From DASZMX01 sp035551475 (lineage in GTDB: Bacteria; Verrucomicrobiota; Verrucomicrobiia; Limisphaerales; Palsa-1400), in assembly GCA_035551475.1 (NCBI GenBank), contig DASZMX010000089.1, positions 1 to 58,080 on the forward strand: DNA of 58,080 nucleotides. The letters are read 5' to 3'. Made by a program: the position numbers and the translations under genes. The notes below the pieces were generated by a model that was not told where the DNA came from, did not search any database, and saw only the letters and a program-made list of their open reading frames with translations. Shown one piece after another: positions 16,916-26,100 of the stretch; positions within the stretch are counted from its first letter, which is position 1; each line of letters begins with the position of its first letter.

Positions 16916-19900
16916 GTGGTCGTGGCCGTGGCCGTGTGTGAGGCCGAAGGTTTGCGTCCATCGGGCAGCTCGGTGGTTTCGAGTTTGGAGGAGGCGGATT
17001 GACTGCGCGCCGCCACGGGAACAAAAATATGGAAGGCCGCTCCGTGGCCCGGCCGGCTCTCGACTTCAATCCAGCCATGATGCTGGTTGACCATGCCGTA
17101 CACCGTCGCCAAGCCCAGGCCGCTGCCTTTGCCAATGTCCTTCGTGGTAAAAAACGGCTCGAACAAATGTTCGATGGTGGCCTGGTCCATCCCTTTGCCC
17201 GTGTCGGAAATCGTGATGTCCACGAAATCCCCGGCGCGCCGATCGTTTTTGCCAGACACGTCCGCGGAGCTGAAGCTGACAGCCTGCGCGCTGATCGTGA
17301 GGCTGCCGGAGGAGCCAATGGCGTCGCGGGCATTAACGGCAAGATTGACGATAATTTGCTGGATCATTCCCTGGTCGGCAGAGACCAGCGGCAAGCGCGG
17401 CGCGATGTTCAGCCGCAAAGCGATGTGTTCGCCGAGCGTGCGCGACAGGATATCCGTGACTTGGGAAATGGTGGCGTTCAAATCCAGCGGGGCCAATTGA
17501 ATCACTTGTTTGCGGCTGAACGCGAGCATTTGATTGATCAGCTTGGCGGTGCGGTCCACGCCTTCGGAGATTTGCCTCAGGGACTTGACGGAATCCTCGT
17601 CGAGGTTGGGATTGTCCAGCAACAGGCAAGTGTGCCCCTGGATGACGGTGAGAATGTTATTGAATTCGTGCGCGACGCCTGCCGCCAACTGGCCCACAGC
17701 CGCCAGCCGTTCCTGGCGCATGATCACTTGCTGGCTTTCCTGCAAGGCGCGCTCCGCTTGTTTGCGCTCGGCCACCTCGATTTGCAGGCTCTTGGTCCAT
17801 TCGTCCACCAGTTGAAAGACTTCCTGGTCGCGCTGGCGCAGGGCGCGCTGGCGCCAGCGGTAAGCCCAGCGATACATGAGCCAGCCCAAGCCGAGGACGC
17901 CTACCCAGCACAGGAGATAAAACCAAATTCTTTGATAAAAATGCGGCTCCAGCGCAAAGGAAAAGGAGCTTTCCTCGTCGCTCCACGAGGCTCCATCTGT
18001 CGAGGCGCGCACGCGGAAATGATAATCACCGGGCGGCAAATTGTTGTAACGCACGGAACGTTGCGCGCCGAGTTTTTCCCAGTGATCGTCCAGGCCTTCC
18101 AGCTTGGATTCGAAAATCGAGCCGCCGGGCTCGCGCAAATTCAACGCCGTAAAATCGAATTCCACCTGGCTCGCCGCCGAAGGCAGCAGCCGACGGGCGC
18201 TGTCCGGAATCTTTTCGCCGCCGGCGAAGGCTTCCTCAATAAAGACCGCCGGCGCCGGCTCTTTTCGGACTTGCGCCGTGTCGATTTCCACCACGCCGGC
18301 AAAAGTCGGGAACCAAAGATGTCCGCCGTTGTCCAGCATGCCGGCCGGTTGCGCCAGGCCGGTGCACTGGGCGCGCGGAAATCCCTCCAGGCGATGGAGG
18401 AAAACGCCGTCGGCAGATACCTTGCGGTCGGCGAAATCGTTCATCGCCGCTTCATCAAAATAGAAGATGCCGCTATCCGCGCTCACCCAGGTTTTATGAT
18501 GCTGGTCGCACACCACTTGCAACGCGCGGTTGATCAATCCCGCCGTCGGCAGCGGCGAGAATTGGCCATCCTTCAATCGGAACAGGCGCCCATTGTCGGC
18601 GCCCAGCCAAATTGCGTCCGGGCCGTCCGGACAAATGCAATTGACGACGGTGACGCCCTCCGCCTGTCCCACACGCACGGCGCGTCCGCCTTCCACGCGG
18701 CTTAACCCGCTGCTTGACCCGACCCAAAGATGACCCATGCGATCTTCCGTGATGCACCGGACGACGCGCAGTGGTTCCGCCAGCGGTTCGAACACGCCAT
18801 TTTTGTAGGATGCCAGGTTGTTGGCGCCGCCGAACCAAAGTGTGCCGGTGTGATCTTCGTAAATCACGCGCACGACGTTATCGGGCATTTCGGGGAGGTC
18901 GTTGGTGGTCAGGCGTTGTGTCACATGGCCGTCCTGCCAGCGGGTCACGCCATCGCCATCCGAGCCGATCCAGAGTGAGCCGTCCCGGCTTTCGCACAGG
19001 GCGCGGATATTTTTCGGCAAACCTTTGCTCACGCCGCGGGTGATGAAAAATCCGTCGTGCAATTGCGCCAGCCCGCCGCCCAACGTGCCCATCCAGACAT
19101 CGCCGGAAGCGCTCGCCCACACCGAATTCGCCTGGCGCGCCGGCAGCCCGTCTTCGGTGCGATAAAAGCGAAAAGGCTCCTGGGTCAGAAGATGCAGCCC
19201 GTCGAAAGTCCCCAGCCAAATCCCGCCGTTGGTGTCACCGCAAATGGAAAAGACATAACCAGGCACGGTATTGCCGAAGTCCAGCGCGGTTTCGCCTTCC
19301 GTCATCACCGTTTCGAATGCGCCTTCGAAAAATCGCTGGGCGCCGGCGTACGTGCCGACCCAGAGCGTTCCGTCGGCGTCCTCGTAAAGCGCGCACACCA
19401 CCCGATGGGCGAGGGCGCTGTTGGTTTCCGTGTATAACGTCCACGCGCCGTTTTGCAGTCGGTCCAGGCCGGCGCTGGTGCCCGCCCAAACGGAGCCATC
19501 GTGCGTTTGACAGAGGCAATGAACCGCGTTGCGGTAGGCATTGGCGCTCTTGTGCAGGGTGGTCCGTCCGTCCTTGCAGCTCACCAATCCTTGCGCGGTT
19601 CCGACCCAGAGCGCGCCGTTGCGGTCTTCCAAAATGGCGCGCACCGCCGCGTCGATAAAACCGTCCTTGGATGTCAAGCGAATGAATTTGCCGTTGTCGA
19701 ATTTCGACAAGCCGTTTTCCGATCCCACCCAGATGGTTCCCTGGCGATCCTGATAAACGGTGTAAACGGCGTCGGAAGGCAGGCCATTGTTGGTGGTGAA
19801 CAGGGTGGTCTGGCCGTTCTTAAGGCAGGCCAGGCCGTTGGTGGTGGAAGTCCAGATGCTGCCGTCGGTGGTCTGGCACAACGCGATATATCGGCGGTCG

Positions 19901-20163
19901 CGATTGCCCACGCCCGTATTAAAAGTCCTGAAGGATGTGCCGTCGTAGCGCGCCAACCCTTCGGCCGTTCCAAGCCAAAGACGGCCGTCCCGGCCAAAGA
20001 CTGTCGTGCGCACAATGGGGCTGGGCAAACCGTCCTGGCCTTGCCAGACCCGCTGGCGGTAGCGCTGACCTTCCACGGCTCCCAGCAAAGGAAGGCTCGC
20101 GCACATGCTCAGAAGCCAGACCACCCACGGCAGTATGGCTTTTGCGGGTCGGACAAGAATCAT
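16912..20163 (-). CDS. Double-propeller (Reg_prop/Y_Y_Y) sensor histidine kinase without receiver
   Basis: From ATG 20163 the product is 1083 residues. A signal anchor (AILPWVVWLLSMCASLPLLG) precedes about 14 propeller blades of the type 'DGTLWVGT..GL....NG', enough for two seven-bladed propellers. A Y_Y_Y domain follows ('YNNLPPGDYHFRVRAS'), then a transmembrane helix (IWFYLLCWVGVLGLGWLMY), a coiled linker, HisKA with H832 (GVAHEFNNIL) and an ATPase domain ('DTGKGM', 'GSGLGLATVYG'). This is the periplasmic-sensor layout of Bacteroides HTCS proteins, but it lacks their receiver and AraC output. The frame extends upstream to 20427, but that part overlaps the divergent thioredoxin gene, and a purine-rich stretch (AGGGG) lies ahead of 20163. 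The ligand may be an oligosaccharide by analogy; not shown here. Confidence 0.92.
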   Translation of the reverse strand: MILVRPAKAILPWVVWLLSMCASLPLLGAVEGQRYRQRVWQGQDGLPSPIVRTTVFGRDGRLWLGTAEGLARYDGTSFRTFNTGVGNRDRRYIALCQTTDGSIWTSTTNGLACLKNGQTTLFTTNNGLPSDAVYTVYQDRQGTIWVGSENGLSKFDNGKFIRLTSKDGFIDAAVRAILEDRNGALWVGTAQGLVSCKDGRTTLHKSANAYRNAVHCLCQTHDGSVWAGTSAGLDRLQNGAWTLYTETNSALAHRVVCALYEDADGTLWVGTYAGAQRFFEGAFETVMTEGETALDFGNTVPGYVFSICGDTNGGIWLGTFDGLHLLTQEPFRFYRTEDGLPARQANSVWASASGDVWMGTLGGGLAQLHDGFFITRGVSKGLPKNIRALCESRDGSLWIGSDGDGVTRWQDGHVTQRLTTNDLPEMPDNVVRVIYEDHTGTLWFGGANNLASYKNGVFEPLAEPLRVVRCITEDRMGHLWVGSSSGLSRVEGGRAVRVGQAEGVTVVNCICPDGPDAIWLGADNGRLFRLKDGQFSPLPTAGLINRALQVVCDQHHKTWVSADSGIFYFDEAAMNDFADRKVSADGVFLHRLEGFPRAQCTGLAQPAGMLDNGGHLWFPTFAGVVEIDTAQVRKEPAPAVFIEEAFAGGEKIPDSARRLLPSAASQVEFDFTALNLREPGGSIFESKLEGLDDHWEKLGAQRSVRYNNLPPGDYHFRVRASTDGASWSDEESSFSFALEPHFYQRIWFYLLCWVGVLGLGWLMYRWAYRWRQRALRQRDQEVFQLVDEWTKSLQIEVAERKQAERALQESQQVIMRQERLAAVGQLAAGVAHEFNNILTVIQGHTCLLLDNPNLDEDSVKSLRQISEGVDRTAKLINQMLAFSRKQVIQLAPLDLNATISQVTDILSRTLGEHIALRLNIAPRLPLVSADQGMIQQIIVNLAVNARDAIGSSGSLTISAQAVSFSSADVSGKNDRRAGDFVDITISDTGKGMDQATIEHLFEPFFTTKDIGKGSGLGLATVYGMVNQHHGWIEVESRPGHGAAFHIFVPVAARSQSASSKLETTELPDGRKPSASHTATATTT

Positions 20164-20290
20164 ATCACTTGCCCCTGGTCGAGACGAGGGGGCGAAAGTT
20201 GCGGTTATGCTAGTGACCGTTCGGAAATGTTCAACTACAAACATCTGGGAAGTTGCAGCCCATTCCCAGGCTTCGTAGCATGGGGCGATT

Positions 20291-20863
20291 ATGGCTTTGA
20301 CACCTTCCACCATGCTGCCCTTGGGAACGCCCGCGCCGGATTTTTCGCTGCCTGATACGCAGGGAAAAAAGACCGCGCTTGCCGATTTCAAATCCGCGCC
20401 GGCTCTGCTGGTGGCGTTCATTTGCAACCATTGCCCTTACGTCAAACATATCCGCAGCGGCCTGGCGGCCTTGGGGCGGGACTATCAGCCGCAGGGCGTG
20501 GCGATCGTAGCCATCAGCGCCAATGACGTGGCCAATTATCCCGAGGACAGCCCTGCCAAAATGGCCGAGGAAGCAAGGGAGGCAGGCTACACTTTTCCTT
20601 ACCTTTACGACGAAACCCAGGCGGTCGCGCAAGCTTACCGGGCGGCTTGCACACCTGATTTTTTCCTGTTCGACGCCGACCAAAAGCTGGTCTATCGGGG
20701 TCAATTCGATGATAGTCGCCCCGGCAATGGCCAACCCGTCAGCGGGCGAGATTTGCGCGCCGCGTTGGACGCGGTTTTGGCTCGTCGCCCGGTCTCGGCA
20801 AACCAAAAGCCCAGCATGGGCTGCAATATCAAATGGAAGTCAGGAAACGCGCCGAAATACTGA
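20291..20863 (+). CDS. Thioredoxin-fold (AhpC/TSA-like) protein with CNHCPY motif
   Basis: The 190-residue product has a thioredoxin-like fold: 'GTPAPDFSLPDTQGKK' at the start, the redox motif CNHCPYV at about residues 45-51, a cis-proline region 'ACTPDFFLFD', and the C-terminal 'SMGCNIKWK' typical of this subfamily. Relatives are annotated as thioredoxin-family or redoxin proteins; peroxidase or disulfide-reductase activity is unproven. No signal peptide is visible, so it is likely cytosolic. GGGGCG sits 5 nt before the ATG. It is divergent from the propeller kinase and just upstream of the tetR gene at 20927. Confidence 0.85.
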   Translation: MALTPSTMLPLGTPAPDFSLPDTQGKKTALADFKSAPALLVAFICNHCPYVKHIRSGLAALGRDYQPQGVAIVAISANDVANYPEDSPAKMAEEAREAGYTFPYLYDETQAVAQAYRAACTPDFFLFDADQKLVYRGQFDDSRPGNGQPVSGRDLRAALDAVLARRPVSANQKPSMGCNIKWKSGNAPKY

Positions 20864-20886
20864 CTGATAAAGAATCTTTTCAAAAG

Positions 20887-20908
20887 TAGTTGACGATCTG
20901 GTCAACTA
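20887..20908. promoter_or_regulatory. Perfect 8-bp inverted repeat upstream of tetR (candidate operator)
   Basis: Arms TAGTTGAC and GTCAACTA with a 6-nt spacer lie 18 nt before the tetR ATG at 20927. Size and spacing suit a TetR-family dimer site. A near copy with the same spacing occurs at 21563-21582, downstream of the tetR gene, which makes chance less likely. Confidence 0.6.
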
Positions 20909-20926
20909 TGTTAGAGTGGCATCGTT

Positions 20927-21541
20927 ATGGGACGAGTGAGTGATGCCAAAACGAGATTGATGGACGCGGTGGCCGACCTGATTTGGACAGGTTCCTACGG
21001 CAGCACGACCATCGATCATATCTGTGAGAAGGCGGGGGTCAAGAAGGGGAGCTTTTACTATTTCTTCGATTCGAAAGCCGATTTGGCGACAGCCGCCCTG
21101 GACCAGGAATGGCAGCGTCGGCGGCCCGAGTTGGACGCGATTTTTTCCCCCACCGTGCCACCCATGGAGCGGTTGCGCCGGTATTACGAATACGGGTATC
21201 AGATTCAGGCGGAAATGAAGGCAAAGTGCGGTCACGTCCTGGGATGCCCCTTGTTCGCCTTGGGCTCGGAGATCAGCACGCAGGAAGGCGGCTTGCAGAA
21301 GAAGGTTCAGGAAATCCTGAATCAGAAGCGCAAGTACTTGGAATCGGCCATCCGGGACGCGCATGCGGCGGGATTGATCGATGCGCCGGACGCGGAAGGC
21401 AAGGCGCGGACACTTTTTACATATTATCAAGGCCAGGCAATGGAGGCGCGCATTCAGAATAACCTGGATATTTTTCGCGACGCCATTCGCGGAACCTATG
21501 AATTGCTGGGCGTATCAGCCCACGCGCCTGCGCTGGGATAA
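20927..21541 (+). CDS. TetR/AcrR-family transcriptional regulator of the efflux locus
   Basis: The 204-residue product has a TetR helix-turn-helix at about residues 8-55 ('STTIDHICEKAGVKKGSFYY', 'FFDSKADLATAAL'). The C-terminal domain with 'CGHVLGCPLFALGSEI' resembles TetR members that sense reactive or lipophilic compounds; the two cysteines could be ligand- or redox-related. It lies between two copies of a TTGAC-N6-G(T/A)CAACTAT element, one in its own promoter and one before the next gene, so it probably represses itself and the downstream small gene. Direct control of the RND operon is plausible, although a terminator intervenes. Confidence 0.9.
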   Translation: MGRVSDAKTRLMDAVADLIWTGSYGSTTIDHICEKAGVKKGSFYYFFDSKADLATAALDQEWQRRRPELDAIFSPTVPPMERLRRYYEYGYQIQAEMKAKCGHVLGCPLFALGSEISTQEGGLQKKVQEILNQKRKYLESAIRDAHAAGLIDAPDAEGKARTLFTYYQGQAMEARIQNNLDIFRDAIRGTYELLGVSAHAPALG

Positions 21542-21562
21542 CAAATTTTTTTACGCTGAAAA

Positions 21563-21582
21563 TTGACTAAATAGACAACTAT
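21563..21582. promoter_or_regulatory. Second copy of the tetR palindrome, before the 101-aa gene
   Basis: TTGAC, a 6-nt spacer, then GACAACTAT. The site at 20890-20909 reads TTGAC, 6 nt, then GTCAACTAT, so every conserved position matches except one (A for T). It lies 17 nt before the ATG at 21599, where a bound repressor would block transcription. Confidence 0.55.
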
Positions 21583-21598
21583 AGAAAGGAACCTCACC

Positions 21599-21904
21599 AT
21601 GAACACTGCCACCAAATCCAATCGCCCCTTTGCCGAAGCTTGCGTTGCCTCCTGCCAGAAAGTTCTGGCGCAAATCCAGAAAGCCCGGACCTCCGTGCTC
21701 GTGCAGTTTCGCGGTCTGATTGCCGAACACGACCAGGCGCTGCGCTTGGCGTTGAATGAAGCCGAAGCGCTGGCGTTCCAGACGCCTTTCCCGCATCTTG
21801 TGTTCCAGGATTTGGCGGAGGAAAAGGCCCGCGCAGTGGCGGAATGGTCCGAACACCAGCGGTACGTGTTGTCCCAAACCGGCGCTGAACCCGTGATTGC
21901 TTAA
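21599..21904 (+). CDS. Small hypothetical protein under the tetR-type operator
   Basis: I do not recognise this 101-residue protein. It is mostly helical by composition, has no signal peptide or membrane helix, and contains two close cysteines (EACVASCQK) near the N-terminus. Then comes a mixed-charge helical region rich in Ala, Leu and Glu (EHDQALRLALNEAEAL) and a tail with 'FPHLVFQDLAEEKARA'. AGGA lies about 8 nt before the ATG. It has its own operator-like element upstream and a strong terminator downstream, so it is a separately regulated unit between the TetR gene and the RND pump. A role as a sensor, chaperone or pump modulator is guesswork. Confidence 0.75.
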   Translation: MNTATKSNRPFAEACVASCQKVLAQIQKARTSVLVQFRGLIAEHDQALRLALNEAEALAFQTPFPHLVFQDLAEEKARAVAEWSEHQRYVLSQTGAEPVIA

Positions 21905-21911
21905 GGCCTAT

Positions 21912-21943
21912 AAACCCGGCCATATTTGGCCGGGTTTTGTTGT
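21912..21943 (+). terminator. Rho-independent terminator after the 101-aa gene
   Basis: Perfect 11-bp arms (AAACCCGGCCA / TGGCCGGGTTT) around the loop TATT are followed by a T-rich tail (TTGTTGT). It lies 8 nt after the stop codon and separates the small gene from the RND operon at 21981. Confidence 0.92.
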
Positions 21944-21980
21944 CCTCGCGTGTCGATTAATTTTTTTTATCTTTTAAATT

Positions 21981-23141
21981 ATGACGTTTAAATTCATGTC
22001 CTCGGCCGCTGCGGCCGTTCTCATTACGGCCACTGGTTGCGAACGCCCGGCTCCTCCGCCGGCGCCGCCCAAACCCGCCGTCACGGTGACCTCAGTGGAG
22101 CAGCGCAACATTGTGGAATGGGACGAATTCACCGGCCGCACCGAAGCGGTGGAAGCGGTGGAAGTGCGGCCGCAGATTTCCGGCTACTTGCGCGAGGTGC
22201 GCTTTCAATCCGGGCAACTCGTGAAGAAGGGCGATGTCCTTTTTGTCATCGATCCCCGGTGGCGCCAGGCGGATTTTGACCGTTTGCAGGCCGAGGCCGA
22301 GCGGGCGCGCGTCCAATTGGACAACGCCAAACGCGAAGCTGACCGGACCGAAACCTTGCTGGCTAAGCGCGCCATTTCCGCCGAGGAGTCCGACGCCCGC
22401 ATCGCCCGCTATCAGGAGGCCAAGTCGGCCGTGGTCGCGGCAGACGCGGCCCGGGATTTCGCGCGGCTGGATTTGGATTTCACCGAAGTGCGCGCCCCCA
22501 TTGATGGCCGCGTCAGCCGCGCCTTGCTGACCAGCGGCAATTACGTCACCGGCGGTTCCGGGGCGGGCACGCTTTTGACCACCATCGTGTCGGTCGATCC
22601 GGTGTACGTCTATGCAGACGTCGATGAAGACACATTGTTGAAGTTCAACGCCCTCGTGGCGGCCAAGAAAATGGAGACCAACGCCGCCGGGCGCACGCCC
22701 GTGCAATTGGAACTCGGTGACGAAACAGATTTTGCGCACCAGGGCTATGTCGAGTCGTTCGACAACCACTTAGACGCAAACACTGGCAGCATTTTGCTGC
22801 GCGCGGTGTTCCCGAATACCGATGGGCGGATTGTGCCCGGGTTGTTCGCGCGCATTCGTTTGCCGGTGAGCGAAAAGCATCCGGCGGTTCTGATCTCGGA
22901 ACGCGCCATCGGAACGGACCAGGCGCAAAAATATGTGCTGGTCCTGACGCCGACCAACACGGTGGCCTATCAGACGGTCCAACTCGGGCCGGAAGTGGAT
23001 GGCAAACGGGTCATTCGCTCGGGCCTTTCGGCCGGCGACAAAATTGTGATCAACGGTTTGCAGCGGGTGCGTCCCGGCATGGCCGTGACACCGCAGGATG
23101 AAGCCGAGGCGGCGCACGGCGCCAGTGTGGCCACGCGGTAA
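21981..23141 (+). CDS. RND efflux periplasmic adaptor (AcrA/MexA type)
   Basis: The 386-residue product has a hydrophobic N-terminus ending in 'ITATGCERPAPPP', which resembles a lipobox with Cys at about position 20, so lipid anchoring to the inner membrane is likely. The order of membrane-fusion-protein domains is clear: barrel-sandwich/lipoyl half (EAVEVRPQISGYLREVRF, GQLVKKGDVLFVIDP), an alpha-hairpin (RLQAEAERARVQLDNAKREA), the second lipoyl half (DFTEVRAPIDGRVSRALL), beta-barrel, and membrane-proximal domain ending 'VINGLQRVRPGMAV'. It links the pump to the outer-membrane channel. The start at 21981 has no Shine-Dalgarno; an ATG at 21996 is possible. The next gene begins 22 nt downstream and encodes both other components. 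Confidence 0.93.
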   Translation: MTFKFMSSAAAAVLITATGCERPAPPPAPPKPAVTVTSVEQRNIVEWDEFTGRTEAVEAVEVRPQISGYLREVRFQSGQLVKKGDVLFVIDPRWRQADFDRLQAEAERARVQLDNAKREADRTETLLAKRAISAEESDARIARYQEAKSAVVAADAARDFARLDLDFTEVRAPIDGRVSRALLTSGNYVTGGSGAGTLLTTIVSVDPVYVYADVDEDTLLKFNALVAAKKMETNAAGRTPVQLELGDETDFAHQGYVESFDNHLDANTGSILLRAVFPNTDGRIVPGLFARIRLPVSEKHPAVLISERAIGTDQAQKYVLVLTPTNTVAYQTVQLGPEVDGKRVIRSGLSAGDKIVINGLQRVRPGMAVTPQDEAEAAHGASVATR

Positions 23142-23163
23142 TCGCCTCCCCCGACACAACCCT

Positions 23164-26100
23164 ATGAATTTTTCACATTTCTTTATCCGGCGCCCTATCT
23201 TCGCCGGCGTCCTTTCCACGGCGATATTCCTCGTGGGTTTGCTCGCGCTGCTGCGCCTGCCCATTGCCGAATATCCCGAAGTTGTTCCTCCGACCGTCGT
23301 GGTGCGCGCGGTTTATCCGGGCGCGAATCCCAAGACCATCGCGGAAACGGTCGCCTCGCCGCTCGAGCAATCCGTCAACGGCGTGGAGGATTCGCTTTAC
23401 ATGTTTTCGCAGGCGACGCCGGACGGCGTAATGACCCTGACCGTGACATTCGCGCTGGGCACCGACGTGGACAAGGCCCAGGTGCAGGTGCAAAACCGGG
23501 TCTCACAAGCGCTGCCCAAATTGCCCGAGGAAGTGCGCAATCTCGGCGTGACCACCACCAAGCAATCGCCCGACCTGACGATGGTGGTGCATTTGTTTTC
23601 GCCCACAGGCCGGTATAACGAGGTCTATCTGCGCAATTTCGCGACGCTCCAGGTCAAGGATGCCCTGGCGCGCATTCCGGGCGCGGGCAGCGTGCAGGTG
23701 TTCGGCTCCGGGGATTACGCGATGCGCATCTGGTTGCAGCCGGACAAAATCGCGGCGCGCAATCTCACCGCCAGCGATGTGGTGGCCGCCATTCGCGAAC
23801 AAAATGTGCAGGTGGCTGCGGGCGCGATCGGCCAGCAGCCGGTGTCGCGGCCGGTGGATTTTGAATTGCAAATCAACGCCAAGGGGCGCCTGGTTTCGCC
23901 TGAGGAGTTCGGCCAGATCATCGTGAAGGTGGGCCCGAATGGCGAGAAGACGCTGCTCAAAGACGTGTCGCGCATCGAACTGAGCGCGGACAGCTACGCC
24001 TTGCGCTCGCTGCTTGACAACAAATCGGCGGTGGCGCTGCCGATCTTTCAACTGCCCGGCGCGAATGCGCTCCAGCTTTCCACGGACGTGCGCGCCAAGA
24101 TGGAGGAGCTTAAAAAGACGTTCCCCGACGGCATTGATTATTCCGTCGTGTATGATCCGACGGTGTTTGTGCGGCACTCCATTGAGGCCGTCATCCACAC
24201 GCTGCTGGAGGCGGTGCTGCTGGTGGTGATCGTTGTGATCCTGTTTTTGCAAACGTGGCGGGCCTCGATCATTCCGCTCGCGGCGGTGCCCGTTTCGCTG
24301 GTTGGCACCTTTGCGGTCATGCTCGGGCTGGGTTTTTCAATCAACAATTTGTCGTTGTTCGGCTTGGTGCTGGCCATCGGCATTGTGGTGGACGACGCCA
24401 TCGTGGTGGTGGAAAACGTGGAGCGCAATATCGCCCTCGGCTTGTCGCCGATGGAGGCGTCCAAACGCGCCATGAGCGAGGTGACGAGCCCGATTATCGC
24501 CACGGCTATGGTGCTGTGCGCAGTGTTTGTGCCGACGGCGTTTATCAGTGGATTGACGGGGCAATTCTACAAACAGTTTGCCATCACGATTGCCATCTCG
24601 ACGGTTATTTCGGCGTTCAATTCCCTGACGCTGTCGCCGGCGCTCTGCGCGGTGTTGCTGAAAGACCACGCGGCGCCCAAGGATCGCCTGGCGCGCGGGA
24701 TGGATGCGGCGTTTGGCTGGTTTTTCCGGCCGTTTAACCGTGTGTTCGCGTGGGCGGGGGAAAGGTATTCCCATGGCGTGGCCAACATCCTGCGGAAAAG
24801 CGTGGTCGCCTTGATCGCCTACGGCGGGTTGATTCTCTTGACAGGATGGAGTTTTAACAAGGTTCCCACCGGGTTCCTGCCGTCGCAGGACAAACAGTAT
24901 TTGATTTCCTTCGCGCAATTGCCGGACGCCTCCTCGCTGGATCGCAGCGAAGCGGTCATCCGCCGCATGTCGGAGATTGGCCTGAAGGTGAAAGGCGTCC
25001 AGAGCGCGGTGGCGTTTCCGGGGTTGAGCATCAGCGGCTTCAGCGCGGCGCCGAATTCCGGCATCGTGTTTTTCTGTCTGGATTCCTTTGAGGATCGCAA
25101 GGCGAAGAACCTGAGCGGCCCGGCCATCGCCGCGGAATTAAACCGGCAATTCGCCTCGATCCAGGATGCTTTCGTCTTGACAGTGCCGCCGCCGCCGATC
25201 ATGGGCCTCGGCACCATCGGCGGATTCAAGCTCTACGTGGAAGACCGCGCCGACCTGGGCTTTGACGCGCTCTATCAAAACCTCGGCTCCATTATGGGCC
25301 AAAGCGCGCAGACCAAGGGGCTGGACAATGTTTTCTCCACGTTCACCGTCAATGTGCCGCAATTGGACGCGGACATCGACCGCACGAAGGCCAAACAACA
25401 GGGCGTCCCGCTGCAAAATCTTTTCGAGACCATGCAGATTTACCTGGGCTCGCTCTACGTGAATGACTTCAACCGTTTCGGGCGCACTTACGAGGTCATT
25501 GCGCAGGCGGATGCGTCCTTCCGCGATCATCCGGAGGACATCACGCGCCTGAAAACGCGCAATGACAAAGGCCAGATGGTGCCGCTCGGCGCCCTGGTGC
25601 GGGTTACAGAAACGCATGGGCCGGACCGCGCCATGCGCTATAACGGCTATCCCGCGGCTGAACTCAACGGCGGACCGGCGGCAGGCTATAGCTCCGGCCA
25701 GGCAGAGGAGCTCATAAACAAAATTGTCACGTCCACGCTGCCGAAGGGCATGAACTACGAATGGACGGAATTGACCTATCAACGAATTCTCGCGGGCGAC
25801 TCCGCCATTTATGTCTATCCCTTGTGCGTGCTGCTGGTGTTCCTGGTGCTGGCGGCCTTGTACGAAAGTTTTCGCCTGCCGCTGGCGATCATTTTGATTG
25901 TGCCGCTGTGCCTGCTCTTTGCCATCACCGGCGTCTGGCTCAAGGGGAGCGACAACAATATTTTCACGCAGATCGGCCTGATCGTGCTGGTGGGGTTGGC
26001 GTGCAAAAACGCCATTCTCATCGTGGAATTCGCCAAGCACCACCAGGACCAGGGCATGAGCCCGTTTGACGCGGCGCTGGAAGCCTGCCGGCTGCGATTG

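Noticed and set aside
15107..18705. Plus-strand ORFs of 631 and 568 codons
   Set aside because: They lie opposite the glycosyltransferase and the two kinases, whose motifs are complete. The plus-strand products are low-quality, Arg/Ala/Gly/Gln-rich sequence.
20164..20427. 88-residue N-terminal extension of the propeller kinase
   Set aside because: It overlaps the 5' part of the divergent thioredoxin-like gene, has no conserved sequence, and would bury the signal anchor inside the protein.
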